Origin: Verrucomicrobiota bacterium
Lineage (GTDB): Bacteria; Verrucomicrobiota; Verrucomicrobiia; Verrucomicrobiales; DEV007
Length of the DNA: 64,000 nucleotides
Assembly: GCA_020630975.1 (NCBI GenBank)
Contig: JAHDID010000002.1
Coordinates: 232,399-296,398 of the forward strand
Direction of reading: 5' to 3'
Shown one piece after another: positions 1 through 9,074 of the stretch. A program made the position numbers and the translations under genes. The notes below the pieces were generated by a model. That model saw only the letters and a program-made list of their open reading frames with translations, searched no databases and had not been told where the DNA came from. Every line of letters starts with the position of its first letter. Position 1 is the first letter of the stretch.

Positions 1-1294
1 TGCGGGCGCTCTTGGCGTACACCGGCCACATGAGCAGACGCACTAGGATGGTGAGGATGATGATCGCCAGACCCCAGCTGTGACACCAGCTCTCGATCCA
101 GACCAGAGCTTTGGAGAGGTATTTGGCCAGTGGGCTGATCGCCCAGCCGAAGATCTTGCCAAAGATCGGGATGGCGGAGTAGTTCATCACTTCGCCGCGC
201 TCGACTTCTTTCGGGTCTTTCAGGATGGCTTCCTCCTTGGGTCCCATGTAGACGGAGTAGCTGATGGTGCGCTGGCCGCCGGGATTCATCGATGCCTCTG
301 GTAGGCTGACAGCTAGCTCACAGCCACGGATCTTTTTCTGGCGAGATTTGGTCTCGTCGCCGTGGATGGTTGCCTTGTAGTCGGCGGCCCATACTTGGCC
401 ATCGGCAGGCTCCTTGGCCTCGATGATAGTGGCGAAAAACTGGTTGTTCACACCAGCGTAGATCAGATTATCGGCGACTTCTTTCTTCGGCAGGATAGCG
501 TGTGGCTTGTAGCTGTGGCCAAAGATGCCCATGACTTTGCCTTTGCCGCCGAAGTAATCGACGGTCTTTTTGAAGTACTGGCTCTTCTGCTCTTTGATAA
601 AGAGGCCCATCTGCATGGACCACTCATTCCACTCCATGGGCTCGGCACCGCCGGCGTAGACGTACTTGGCAGAGCTCTTGTCGATGTCGATCGGGTTACC
701 GCTGTCGTTGCGGATGGTGATGTCCATATCCACCTCGTAGGGGCGACCATGATCGGGGATGCTAAAGGTTTTCTCGATGTGTAGACCGTCTGGGGTATCG
801 GCGGCGAATGTGACGCTAGCGTCGGATTGGCTTTTGATCGACCACAGCGAGGTATCCAGCTTCTCTGGCTCTGAGGAGAGGGCGCCTACGGGAGCAGGGC
901 GGCTGGCATTGAGAGAGACATACTCGCCCTCTGAGTCCAGGCTGCGCTTGTGCTCGAGTAGCTCAGCCGACTTGATACCACCACCTTGGTTGGTCAGTGT
1001 GAGGCGGAATTTCTCGGTAGAGAGCTGTACTTCCTCGGCTGCTACAGCGGCAGGCTGTGCTGCGGCGGTAGGAGCGGGTGTGGCAGCAGTGTCTCCAGCG
1101 GCTGCCGCGGGGACAGGTGCATCAGAGGCGATAGCGGCTTCTTTTTCTGCTTTTTCCGCGTCGGCTTCAGCCTGCGCTGCTGCTAGGCGCTCAGCTTCGG
1201 CGATCCGTTGTTTGCCCGAGTATATCGTACCGCCGATGAGCAGTACTATGCAGGCGAGGATACCGAGCCATCCGGTGAGATCTAACTTCTTCAA
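1..1294 (-). CDS. yidC: Membrane protein insertase YidC, C-terminus cut by window edge
   Basis: YidC inserts and folds inner-membrane proteins, alone or with SecYEG. The visible part has an N-terminal membrane anchor (LTGWLGILACIVLLIGG), an Ala/Glu/Pro-rich linker, the large periplasmic beta-domain typical of Gram-negative YidC, and the beginning of the conserved C-terminal membrane domain (ALVWIESWCHSWGLAIIIL, then LVRLLMWPVYAKS) at the left edge. The frame is open from the edge to 1294. I chose the TTG at 1292-1294 (product starting MKKLDLTGW) because no ATG lies nearby in frame; ATT just upstream is an alternative. It follows yidD and rnpA on the same strand, the usual rnpA-yidD-yidC order. 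Identification is firm; the start is uncertain. Confidence 0.93.
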   Translation of the reverse strand, partial: MKKLDLTGWLGILACIVLLIGGTIYSGKQRIAEAERLAAAQAEADAEKAEKEAAIASDAPVPAAAAGDTAATPAPTAAAQPAAVAAEEVQLSTEKFRLTLTNQGGGIKSAELLEHKRSLDSEGEYVSLNASRPAPVGALSSEPEKLDTSLWSIKSQSDASVTFAADTPDGLHIEKTFSIPDHGRPYEVDMDITIRNDSGNPIDIDKSSAKYVYAGGAEPMEWNEWSMQMGLFIKEQKSQYFKKTVDYFGGKGKVMGIFGHSYKPHAILPKKEVADNLIYAGVNNQFFATIIEAKEPADGQVWAADYKATIHGDETKSRQKKIRGCELAVSLPEASMNPGGQRTISYSVYMGPKEEAILKDPKEVERGEVMNYSAIPIFGKIFGWAISPLAKYLSKALVWIESWCHSWGLAIIILTILVRLLMWPVYAKSAR

Positions 1295-1322
1295 AATTAA
1301 GTGAGATTTGAGTAAAAAAGTA

Positions 1323-1673
1323 TCAGTGGGGGTGGTCGTGACCACCTGGCATCGCCCCTCGGTCTATGCCGTGACGATCGCGACGGCCTATATAAGCGGC
1401 GGTTTGGTTTTTTTCCACATATTCTTCCCATCCGGGCACCAAGTCTTCGCCGCAGCCTCCCCATGGATTGCAGCGGCAGACCCGCCATAGTCCCATGCAG
1501 GCCCCCTTGATCGGGCCGTGTACGAGCACTGCCTCGATGAAATACTGCGAGCAGGTGGGGTAAAACCGGCACCCAGCGCCCAGGGGCTTGGTGATGTAGT
1601 GGATCGGCGTGGAGATACCGATCTGGTAGACCCGCGCGGCAAAGATGAGCAATACGGTGAGAAAGCGTCTCAT
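1323..1673 (-). CDS. yidD: Membrane protein insertion efficiency factor YidD
   Basis: This is a 116-residue member of the YidD (DUF37) family, a small amphipathic inner-membrane-associated protein thought to help YidC-dependent insertion. The family signature is clear: GCRFYPTCSQYFIEAV with its conserved cysteines, followed by GACMGLWRVCRCNPWGGCGEDLVP. An N-terminal hydrophobic stretch (RFLTVLLIFAARVYQI) matches the amphipathic helix. The ATG overlaps the rnpA stop by 4 bp, so the two are probably translationally coupled. The tail after the core is His/Gly/Asp-rich (DRHGIDRGAMPGGHDHPH) and longer than in many homologues. Confidence 0.93.
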   Translation of the reverse strand: MRRFLTVLLIFAARVYQIGISTPIHYITKPLGAGCRFYPTCSQYFIEAVLVHGPIKGACMGLWRVCRCNPWGGCGEDLVPGWEEYVEKNQTAAYIGRRDRHGIDRGAMPGGHDHPH

Positions 1674-2050
1674 GCGGCAGCGGCCTCCTCGCTACTTTTG
1701 GTCTCGAGATGTAGGCCGGACTTGCGCAGCATCCATTTCCACTCTTTCTCCAGCTGGGTGGAGGTGGCATCGCCCGCATTGTGCCGGGCGATCAGCACCA
1801 TCCAGTGGCCGGGACGCACTCGGTGCCCCTCGCGCTGTAGGATGGCACGCAGGCGGCGGCGCACTCGATTTCGCACCACAGCATTGCCGATCTTTTTGGT
1901 GGTGATCAGGCCGAGCTTGAAGGGCTCGTCCATGGCATCGTCGGCCAGATAGCCCATCACCAGAAAACGGCCGCTGATCGACTGGCCTTGGTTCCGGACT
2001 CGGGCGAATTCCGAGCGCGTACGGATACGTCTGGTGCGTGGTAGCTTCAT
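1670..2050 (-). CDS. rnpA: Ribonuclease P protein component
   Basis: RnpA is the protein subunit of RNase P, which trims the 5' ends of pre-tRNAs. The 126-residue product has the N-terminal start LPRTRRIRTRSEFARV and the signature RNR block (GNAVVRNRVRRRLRAILQ) at about residues 55-72. A C-terminal Ala/Glu-rich tail extends past the domain. It overlaps yidD by 4 bp. In most bacteria rpmH lies directly upstream; here only 88 bp separate rnpA from the end of transaldolase, and they hold a palindrome and a 21-bp tandem repeat but no rpmH. Confidence 0.95.
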   Translation of the reverse strand: MKLPRTRRIRTRSEFARVRNQGQSISGRFLVMGYLADDAMDEPFKLGLITTKKIGNAVVRNRVRRRLRAILQREGHRVRPGHWMVLIARHNAGDATSTQLEKEWKWMLRKSGLHLETKSSEEAAAA

Positions 2051-2058
2051 GTACAGTC

Positions 2059-2077
2059 GATTCGACCAAGTCGAATC
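2059..2077. promoter_or_regulatory. Perfect 8-bp inverted repeat upstream of rnpA
   Basis: Arms GATTCGAC and GTCGAATC pair perfectly around CAA, starting 8 bp upstream of the rnpA ATG. No T-tract follows on either strand, so it does not look like an intrinsic terminator. It could be an operator or a 5'UTR hairpin controlling rnpA; this is inference from position only. Confidence 0.5.
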
Positions 2078-2091
2078 TACGATTTCGCGGG

Positions 2092-2129
2092 ATTGTACCC
2101 TATTGAGTCAAAATTGTACCCTATTGAAT
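2092..2129 (-). repeat. 21-bp tandem repeat (2 copies), locus 1
   Basis: Two copies of a motif reading ATTCAATAGGGTACAAT on the minus strand, 21 bp apart, lie between the transaldolase stop and rnpA. Other copies lie at 17503, 27864 and 61171, always in this orientation and upstream of a minus-strand gene. Confidence 0.85.
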
Positions 2130-2138
2130 TTGGCCTTT

Positions 2139-3098
2139 TCAGCCGAGTTTTTCGGCGATCAGCTGCTCGAGTTTTACGATATCGGCTGAGAAAGCGCGTA
2201 TGCCCTGAGCCGTCTTCTCGGTGGCCATGGCATCTTCATTCAGCATGAAGCGGAAGGCTTTTTCATCGAGCTCGATTTTGTCGATGTCCATGGCTGCAGC
2301 GGCATCGGCATCCAGCTTTTTCTCGATCGGGGCATCGGCATTCTGCAGCTGCTCGAGGAGCTTGGGCGAGATGGTCAGCAGATCGCAGCCTGCTAGCTCG
2401 ATGATCTGGCCGATATTGCGGAAGGAGGCACCCATCACCTCGGTTTGGTGGCCGTGTTTTTTGTAGTAGTGGTAGATGCCCTGCACCGACTGCACGCCGG
2501 GGTCCTCGGCACCCTGGTAGTCGATGCCGGTGTCTTTCTTATACCAGTCGTAGATGCGGCCGACGAATGGCGAGATCAGTTTCACCTGGGCATCGGCACA
2601 GGCTACGGCTTGGGCCATGGAGAAAAGTAGGGTCAGATTGCAGTGGATGCCTTCTTTCTCGAGCGTCTCAGCGGCTTTGATGCCCTCCCAGGTGGAGGCG
2701 ATCTTGATGAGCACTCGCTGGCGATCGACGCCGTCGGCCTCGTACATAGCGATCAGTTGTTTGGCCTTGGCGATGGTGCCCTCGGTATCGAAGGACAGGC
2801 GCGCATCGACCTCGGTGGAGACGCGACCTGGCACGATGGCGAGGATCTCTTTGCCAAAGATGATCAGCAGTCGGTCGATGATCGCCTCGATAAGCGCAGC
2901 GCCGGTCAGGTCGGAGTCGGCTAGAGCGGTCACAGCCTGGTCGACGAGGTCGGCATACTCTGCCTTATTGGCAGCCTGCAGGATCAGCGAAGGATTGGTC
3001 GTCGCATCTTGCGGCAGGTACTCCTGCATCGACTGAAAGTCCCCTGTGTCGGCGACGACAGTGGTGAACTGCTTGAGTTGATCTAGCTGGTTGCTCAT
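2139..3098 (-). CDS. tal: Transaldolase
   Basis: Transaldolase moves a dihydroxyacetone unit between sugar phosphates in the non-oxidative pentose phosphate pathway. The 319-residue length and sequence fit the classical TalA/TalB class. Visible motifs are ATTNPSLI near residue 33 and the Schiff-base lysine in [13 protein letters not shown] near residue 130, followed by the sugar-phosphate loop [17 protein letters not shown] chose the ATG at 3098 ([12 protein letters not shown]), which gives the usual N-terminus, rather than the one three codons upstream. The 21-bp repeat begins 9 bp after its stop. Confidence 0.96.
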   Translation of the reverse strand: MSNQLDQLKQFTTVVADTGDFQSMQEYLPQDATTNPSLILQAANKAEYADLVDQAVTALADSDLTGAALIEAIIDRLLIIFGKEILAIVPGRVSTEVDARLSFDTEGTIAKAKQLIAMYEADGVDRQRVLIKIASTWEGIKAAETLEKEGIHCNLTLLFSMAQAVACADAQVKLISPFVGRIYDWYKKDTGIDYQGAEDPGVQSVQGIYHYYKKHGHQTEVMGASFRNIGQIIELAGCDLLTISPKLLEQLQNADAPIEKKLDADAAAAMDIDKIELDEKAFRFMLNEDAMATEKTAQGIRAFSADIVKLEQLIAEKLG

Positions 3099-3197
3099 GG
3101 CGAGCAAGTTAGGCGAGATCTGGGGAAAGGAAAGCAGCCAGTCGATTGCGGTCTTTTTTGAAAGAAAGCTTCAATTGGCGACGAAGACTCGATAAGA

Positions 3198-6100
3198 ATG
3201 ATGAAGATGAAGTATAGCAACCACTCGAGGCAGATGATCATTTTTATCTTTTGCTGGGTGCTAGGGCTGCTGGCGGTATACGTGCCAGATGCGAAAGCGC
3301 AGTCCGATGATGCAATAGCTAAGCCTGTTTCGATATCCCCTTCTTCATCATCATCTAAGCCGACTTTGCCTGCGGCTCTGGAAGACTGGGTCGACTGGGT
3401 GCAGTGGGGCGATGCAAAAGCGCCTAAGGTATTTGATCAGTTGGATCGCAGGCTGCCGTACTGGCCGTCGCAGTTGGATCTCGATATCACAGATACGGGT
3501 GGTGAGTTTTCTATAGCGATCCGGGCCTACGATGAGGCGCGCTTTTCACTACCTGGTAGTGCAGAGAATTGGCCATTGGATGTGTCGATCGATCGTATGC
3601 CTGTACCGGTGATCCATAAAGGGCAGACACCATCGATAGCCTTGCCCGAGGGGGATGTGATCGTGCGCGGGACATTCCGCTGGCAGGAGATGCCGCAGAC
3701 CCTATCGATCCCGAGCGAGGTAGGTATACTGCGCCTCTCGGTGAATGGTGAGGCGGTAGCCGATCCCAACTGGGATAGTCGAGGCAAGCTATGGCTAAAG
3801 CGTACTGGCGAGACGGCTAAGAAAAACCTGTGCGATATCAAGATCTATCGCAATCTGATGGATGGCTCGCCCATGTGGCTGATGACGGATGTGGAGCTGA
3901 CGGTGAGCGGCAAGAGTCGCGAGGAAGACCTAGGAGCGATCCTGCCAGAGGGCTGGAGTATCGCCTCGCTGAGCGCACCGATACCATGCGCTCTGGATGA
4001 TGATGGGCTGCTGAAAGCTCAGGTGCGTGCGGGTAAATGGGTGGTCTCGGTGGCGGCATTTAGCACCAGTCCGCAGGCCAGCTTTCGGTATGCAGAAGGT
4101 ATGAGCCCGGCTGTCGAGCAGGAGTTGGTCTCGCTGCAGAACAGTGCCAACTTTCGTGTGATCGAGTTTGTCGGCGTACCATCGATCGATGCCGCTCAGA
4201 CTACCTTTCCGGATAAGTGGCGCAAGTTTCCGCTACACGAATGGCGGAACGCTACGCCTTTTCAGATCAATGAAAAGATGCGCGGCATGGGGCAGAAGAA
4301 AGCTGCGGGGATCAATATCAAACGACAGTTCTGGCTGGATGAGGATGGTCGGGAGCTGACCTATCGAGACACGATCACCGGCAATGGCCTGCAAATCTGG
4401 CGACTCGATGCGGCGGAGGGTCAGCGGCTGGGCGGCTCGAAGATCGGCAGTGAGAGCCAACTCATCACACACAATCCCGAGACGGGCGCTGTGGGGGTAG
4501 AGATACGCACGCGCAATCTATCGCTCGACTCAGTCGGCCGCATGGATCGACGCGCGGATTTACCGGCTACAGGGTGGCGAAAAGATGCCGAGAATCTATC
4601 TGGCACACTATATCTGCCGCCGGGGTGGCGAGCGTTGGCGATCTGGGGTGCTGACTACAGTCAGGGCGATTGGGTGAGTGCGTGGAGCTTGTTAGATGTC
4701 TTCCTCGTAGTGGTCTTTGTGGTGGCTGTGTTTCGCTGCTGTGGCTGGCAGATGGGCGTGATCGCTATCTTTGCCAGTCTGCTCAACTACCAGGAATCGG
4801 GATCGCCGAGGGCTGTCCTCGTCTTGCTATTGATCGCCTTCATTCTTTGTCGTGTGGTGCCTGCTGGCAAGGTGAAGCGGGTGCTATACCTATCGACCTA
4901 TGCGGCTTTGCTGCTGGCAGTGGTCGTCTTTCTACCCTATGCCCGACAGCAGTTGCAGCAGGCGATTTACCCCCAGTTTGAAACTCACCAATCTATGGGC
5001 ACGCGCAACTGGGTGAGTAACAGCAGCAGCGCTCCGAGGGGGCCTATACAGGCGATACAATCCCGGAAGAAGAAGGTCTACGAAAAATCGAACCTGAAGC
5101 AGAGGAGTGAGGCAAAGATCCAGACAGGGCCTGCTGTGCCAGAGTGGTCGTGGCGTTCGGTTTCATTCAATTGGTCGGGACCAGTGACCGAGAGCGAGAC
5201 GATGACTTTTGCGTTGGTCCCATCCTGGCTGCAGCGGATCCTGACAGTGGTGAAGATCCTGCTACTGGTTGTTTTGTTTTATGGATTTGTGCGGCTGCTA
5301 CGGCGTGAGAAGTCCCTAGAAAGCGAAATGCTGCACCCGCTCTTTGCCCAGTCTGCGGCTGCGAAGCTACTCATCGCAACTCTGTTGGTCGGCAGTGTGC
5401 TCGCCGGAGCCGCATCTAGCCTGCATGCTACGACTCCAGATCCGCAGCTGCTCAAGGCGCTAAGGGAACGGCTGAATGATGAGCCGGAGGGGATCGCTCA
5501 GTATGCGGAGATACCCTCTGTCGATCTATCGATAGACGGGCAAGAGATCACGATCGACTCGGAGATCCACACCGCTGCCCTCACAGCTGTGCCACTGCCG
5601 GGCCGGCTGCCGACTTGGTCGCCGGTATCCGTCTCGAAGGATAATGGCAAGTCGCTGCCCACGATTCGGCACGAGGGATTTTTGTGGGTCGTCCTGGAGC
5701 CAGGGACTCACGATGTATCGGTGAAGGGTCGCATCCCGACTGGGGACTGGGAGTGGTCGTTTCGGCTCAAGCCTCGCTATGTATCGATCGATGCGCCCGG
5801 CTGGACGATCACGGGAGTGAAGCCCAATGGCATGCCCGAAGATCAGGTGTTTTTTGTAGAGAACGACCGGCGCGCCGATTCGGAGGTGGAGTACGATCGC
5901 AAAGACTTTGATCCGATCGTGGAGATCAGCCGCTCGCTAGAGCTGGGGCTAAACTGGGAGTCTCGCACCACAGTCGTCAGGCTATCGCCGCTGGGGAAAG
6001 CGGTGTCGATGACGGTCCCGCTCATGCCGGGTGAGCGGGTGCTGACGCCGGGCTTTTCGGTAGAGGATGGGCAAGTCGAGGTGCGGCTGAGTGCTCAGCA

Positions 6101-7322
6101 GAAAGAGCTAGTCTGGGAGAGCCAGCTCAGCCAGAGCGATCAGATCGAGCTAGTGGCGGGCGATGATCCATCGTGGGTCGAAAGGTGGTCCGTGCTGGCC
6201 TCGCCGAACTGGAATCTATCGATCCAAGGGTTGGCGCCACTGTTCGAGCCGCAGGCATCTGCCATCATGCCGTTTTGGAAGCCGTGGCCAGGCGAGTCGG
6301 CGACACTGCTGCTGTCTCGCCCCGAGGCTATCGATGGCGATACGCTGACGATCCGCCAGGCTGTCCACCGGATGAATCTGGGCATGCGCCAGCGATCATC
6401 ATCTCTGCGGCTATCGGTGCAGACGAGCCTGGGGGAAGAGGTCGCTATCGGTCTGGGCGAGGAGGCGGCTATCACCTCCTTTCGGCTGAATGGTAAGGAA
6501 TCTAATGTCCGGCAGGAGGGTGCCAATGTATTGGTCTCTCTATCGCCCGGGGAGCAGGTGATCGATCTGCAGTGGACCACTCCCGAAGGCTACGCCACCG
6601 TTGCTCGCGCGGATCGAGTCGAGCTGCCGGCCGAGGCGGCCAATGTGAGCACAGTCATGAAACTCTCTACCGCTAGGAGGTGGGTGCTGTGGGCCGATGG
6701 ACCACAGCGAGGGCCCGTGGTCAGGACTTGGGCGCTATTGATTATTGTCTTGGCCTGCGGTTTTGCTTTGGGGAAAGTCTCTTGGTCGCCGCTGCGCTCC
6801 TACCAGTGGATGCTTCTACTGGCGGGGTTGACTCAGATCCCAGTGATCGCTGCTTTCTGTATCGTCGCCTATCTGTTTTGGGTTTCATTGAAGGGGTTTG
6901 AGTTTATGGAGCGAGTGCCCAATCCGCTCTACAATCTCAATCAGCTCATCACCATCATGGGAGTGTTGCCATTTGCGATCATCCTGATCTGGGCGCTCAA
7001 TCAGGGGCTGATGGGATCTCCAGATATGCGAGTGTCTGGCGAGGGATCGTATCGCGAGACCTTTCAGTGGTTCCAAGCTCGCAGCGAGACGAATATCTTG
7101 CCAGATACCAGCATCGTATCGGTATCGATCTGGTATTACCGCGCGATGATGCTGCTATGGGCAGCGTGGCTAGCGGTATCTGTGGTTAGCTGGTCGAAGT
7201 GGGGTTGGAAGCAGCTGCTGTTGGGTGGTTTTTGGCGGACTGCTGGTAATGGCAATCAGCCGCCACCGCTGCAGCCTAGGCAGTCAGATGTTGCGGAGAA
7301 AAAGGACCATAATAATAAATAA
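3198..7322 (+). CDS. Very large membrane-anchored protein of unknown function
   Basis: A 1374-residue protein that I cannot assign to a named family. It begins with a signal peptide or anchor (MIIFIFCWVLGLLAVYV, cut likely after AKA). A long extracytoplasmic beta-rich part follows, then hydrophobic helices at about residues 500-580 (LLDVFLVVVFVVAVF; AVLVLLLIAFILCRVV; LLLAVVVFLPYA) and single helices near 685 (VVKILLLVVLFYGFV) and 720. A second beta-rich part of about 400 residues precedes C-terminal helices at about 1180-1350. The two-module arrangement suggests an envelope machine or sensor rather than an enzyme; no catalytic motif is visible. It stands alone, with transaldolase divergent on the left and an IS66 remnant on the right. 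Confidence 0.85.
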   Translation: MMKMKYSNHSRQMIIFIFCWVLGLLAVYVPDAKAQSDDAIAKPVSISPSSSSSKPTLPAALEDWVDWVQWGDAKAPKVFDQLDRRLPYWPSQLDLDITDTGGEFSIAIRAYDEARFSLPGSAENWPLDVSIDRMPVPVIHKGQTPSIALPEGDVIVRGTFRWQEMPQTLSIPSEVGILRLSVNGEAVADPNWDSRGKLWLKRTGETAKKNLCDIKIYRNLMDGSPMWLMTDVELTVSGKSREEDLGAILPEGWSIASLSAPIPCALDDDGLLKAQVRAGKWVVSVAAFSTSPQASFRYAEGMSPAVEQELVSLQNSANFRVIEFVGVPSIDAAQTTFPDKWRKFPLHEWRNATPFQINEKMRGMGQKKAAGINIKRQFWLDEDGRELTYRDTITGNGLQIWRLDAAEGQRLGGSKIGSESQLITHNPETGAVGVEIRTRNLSLDSVGRMDRRADLPATGWRKDAENLSGTLYLPPGWRALAIWGADYSQGDWVSAWSLLDVFLVVVFVVAVFRCCGWQMGVIAIFASLLNYQESGSPRAVLVLLLIAFILCRVVPAGKVKRVLYLSTYAALLLAVVVFLPYARQQLQQAIYPQFETHQSMGTRNWVSNSSSAPRGPIQAIQSRKKKVYEKSNLKQRSEAKIQTGPAVPEWSWRSVSFNWSGPVTESETMTFALVPSWLQRILTVVKILLLVVLFYGFVRLLRREKSLESEMLHPLFAQSAAAKLLIATLLVGSVLAGAASSLHATTPDPQLLKALRERLNDEPEGIAQYAEIPSVDLSIDGQEITIDSEIHTAALTAVPLPGRLPTWSPVSVSKDNGKSLPTIRHEGFLWVVLEPGTHDVSVKGRIPTGDWEWSFRLKPRYVSIDAPGWTITGVKPNGMPEDQVFFVENDRRADSEVEYDRKDFDPIVEISRSLELGLNWESRTTVVRLSPLGKAVSMTVPLMPGERVLTPGFSVEDGQVEVRLSAQQKELVWESQLSQSDQIELVAGDDPSWVERWSVLASPNWNLSIQGLAPLFEPQASAIMPFWKPWPGESATLLLSRPEAIDGDTLTIRQAVHRMNLGMRQRSSSLRLSVQTSLGEEVAIGLGEEAAITSFRLNGKESNVRQEGANVLVSLSPGEQVIDLQWTTPEGYATVARADRVELPAEAANVSTVMKLSTARRWVLWADGPQRGPVVRTWALLIIVLACGFALGKVSWSPLRSYQWMLLLAGLTQIPVIAAFCIVAYLFWVSLKGFEFMERVPNPLYNLNQLITIMGVLPFAIILIWALNQGLMGSPDMRVSGEGSYRETFQWFQARSETNILPDTSIVSVSIWYYRAMMLLWAAWLAVSVVSWSKWGWKQLLLGGFWRTAGNGNQPPPLQPRQSDVAEKKDHNNK

Positions 7323-7513
7323 TACGTAATACTCAGGTTTACGATATGCAACAAAGCCACAAAGCCACAAAAGGAGAGGCGTTCCATTGCGCCATGGCTG
7401 AAAGCGATCGTATGGCGTGAGGATCAGGGCGCGAACAGGAATCTCTTGCGAGGCCGTGACGGCGAAAACGTGGTAGGCGAAAACAACAAAAAGTCCTTTT
7501 TAAAAGAAACATT

Positions 7514-8278
7514 GTAAGCGTCAAACCTACCCCGGCTTTCGGTTGTTGCAGGAGGGGTGAGGGTCTCGGGTATGATGATTACACCACTCGATCCGAAAAG
7601 TCCTATTCTGCAGCCACTTGCCCCATTACCTGGGAAAAGGATTCAAAGATCTCGCGAGGAGCGGGATGCCATTCTTGATGCATTTGAGAGCAGCGGTTTG
7701 TCTGCTCCAGATTTTGCAGCTTATCACCATCTCAACTATCAGACATTCGCAGCTTGGCGACGACGGCGTAGACACGAGGCAGCTCAAACTGAAAGCGCCG
7801 AGTTCACCTTTGTTGAGATGACTCATAGTCAGCAGTCAGAGCCGCCACAGGCCGGGGTCTCAATTAGTCTTGCAGGAGGAGCTCAGGCAGTCTTCGACTC
7901 AGAGGACCAAGTGCCACTAGTAGCCGCTCTCATCAAAGCCCTGGTATGATTACTTTCCCCAACTCACTCCGAGTCATGGTAGCTCTGGAGCCATGTGATA
8001 TGCGCAAAAGCTTCAACGGACTGGCAGGCATCGTCGCCAGCCAGCTCCCGACCAAGCTAGGAGCGAAAAACTGGTTATTTATCGGCAGTGCGGCTGCAGG
8101 CTGGCGCAGTGCGGTGATCTACTCGATCATCGCCAGCTGTCGATCTCATGGCATCGAGCCTTTTGCCTATATACACGATGTCCTGCAAAGGCTGCCGAGT
8201 ATGACCATCGATCAGATCAAAGAAATACTACCTCGCAACTGGCAGCCAAACGCTGCACGGGGACGATTTGACGCTTAC
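7514..8278 (+). mobile_element. Internally deleted IS66-family element with intact ends and target duplication
   Basis: The ends are 21-bp inverted repeats (left GTAAGCGTCAAACCTACCCC..., right end on the complementary strand GTAAGCGTCAAATCGTCCCC...), matching at 18 of 21 positions and starting GTAAGCG as is usual for IS66. The element is flanked on both sides by the identical 8-bp sequence GAAACATT (7506-7513 and 8279-8286), the target-site duplication length known for IS66. Full IS66 elements are about 2.5 kb with tnpA, tnpB and tnpC; this one is 765 bp and keeps tnpA plus a tnpB/tnpC fusion. Confidence 0.93.
7572..7949 (+). CDS. IS66 accessory protein TnpA
   Basis: A product of about 125 residues resembling the small IS66 first-ORF protein: a helix-turn-helix-like N-terminal region (SREERDAILDAFESSGLSAPDFAAYHHLNYQTFAAWRRRRR, read in parts) and the typical C-terminal end VPLVAALIKAL. 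The first ORFs of IS66 are thought to bind the element ends. The ATG at 7572 was preferred to the GTG at 7557, which sits directly on the AGGAGG-like sequence. It overlaps the next frame by ATGA. Probably intact, but useless without a functional TnpC unless helped in trans. Confidence 0.8.
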   Translation: MMITPLDPKSPILQPLAPLPGKRIQRSREERDAILDAFESSGLSAPDFAAYHHLNYQTFAAWRRRRRHEAAQTESAEFTFVEMTHSQQSEPPQAGVSISLAGGAQAVFDSEDQVPLVAALIKALV

Positions 8279-8293
8279 GAAACATTACTCTAA
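7946..8293 (+). pseudogene. Fused remnant: TnpB N-terminus joined to IS66 transposase C-terminus
   Basis: Residues 1 to about 38 (VMVALEPCDMRKSFNGLAGI) are the start of IS66 TnpB. From about residue 40 the sequence becomes the extreme C-terminus of the IS66 TnpC transposase (KNWLFIGSAAAGWRSAVIY ... HDVLQRLPSM). The middle of tnpB and nearly all of tnpC, including the catalytic core, are gone, and the junction is in frame. The frame leaves the element at 8278 and ends on a stop in flanking DNA, so the last residues are not IS-encoded. Confidence 0.88.
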
Positions 8294-8417
8294 TCTCCAA
8301 TTACATCAAATTGTCAAATGAGTTAACTGTTTGCATGCACCCTGTTTCGGGTTTTACTAACGTTTTGACATTATCAATTAAATTAGTCTGATTTAACATC
8401 TAACGATGTTATGCTAG
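8287..8417. other. Gene-free AT-rich stretch between IS remnant and small operon
   Basis: Very AT-rich DNA with no frame of note. It lies downstream of the minus-strand operon; a clear hairpin plus T-tract is not visible. Confidence 0.5.
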
Positions 8418-8618
8418 TTATTTTGGGCTCCAAGTTTCAGGAGGAGCATCGGCATAAAATTCAGGGTTTGATATTGCGTCAAGCAGATCAAGGTAATCAT
8501 GAATTTCAAACAAAACCCCAGTCAGCTCTGATGGAGTATTTTTTTTGAGGGTTTTGTTAATTGTTTTAATACGAGGATCTATATCGTGTTCAAGCTGTCT
8601 ATTGATTTGATTATTCAT
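8418..8618 (-). CDS. Small hypothetical protein, third gene of the kinase-like operon
   Basis: A 66-residue, soluble, mainly helical protein that I do not recognise. The N-terminal half is polar and basic (RQLEHDIDPRIKTINKTLKK); the C-terminal half carries an acidic/hydrophobic helix (LTGVLFEIHDYLDLLDAIS). No signal peptide or membrane segment. It lies 75 bp downstream of the 126-residue protein on the same strand and shares its AT-rich composition. It could be a small regulatory or immunity partner, but nothing in the sequence proves it. Confidence 0.55.
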   Translation of the reverse strand: MNNQINRQLEHDIDPRIKTINKTLKKNTPSELTGVLFEIHDYLDLLDAISNPEFYADAPPETWSPK

Positions 8619-8693
8619 GCCATGTTGTATCCAACTTTAATGAAGACTGTGATACAATACTAGAGAAAGTCATGAAAGCTTGCTTTAGGAATT

Positions 8694-9074
8694 TTAATTA
8701 CTGCCTTTAGAATTCTTAATATCACTCATATCACTCACAAAAACGTAGATTGTAAGGCCGAATCTTTCAAACTTGACATCAGAAATTTGAAGGGTTGCAG
8801 CGGTATCGATCGAGTCGTAAGTAGGTATTTCTACACCAAGCCAGTCTCTTATTGCGACTTTCGATCCGGCAACCTTCCACTCTGGTTGGTAATTCACCCA
8901 TGTTTGTTTTAGTGGTTCTGCGCCTAGGGCATTGGAAGGAATTCTTATGAGGAAGTCGCGAAGTAAATCTTCATTATTAAAAATACCCTTGATTGAAAAG
9001 TTGGCGCAATCGACGCTGAAGATATAGGATTTATCGCCTGTTCTGCAACACAGTCTAATTGAATTATTGTTCAT
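8694..9074 (-). CDS. Hypothetical protein, second gene of the kinase-like operon
   Basis: A 126-residue soluble protein without recognisable family motifs. Predicted mostly beta (IRLCCRTGDKSYIFSVDC; LQISDVKFERFGLTIYVFVS). It overlaps the end of the upstream kinase-like gene by 11 bp, so the two are very likely co-translated and functionally linked. The composition is AT-rich relative to the housekeeping genes on either side, consistent with horizontal acquisition. Confidence 0.65.
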   Translation of the reverse strand: MNNNSIRLCCRTGDKSYIFSVDCANFSIKGIFNNEDLLRDFLIRIPSNALGAEPLKQTWVNYQPEWKVAGSKVAIRDWLGVEIPTYDSIDTAATLQISDVKFERFGLTIYVFVSDMSDIKNSKGSN

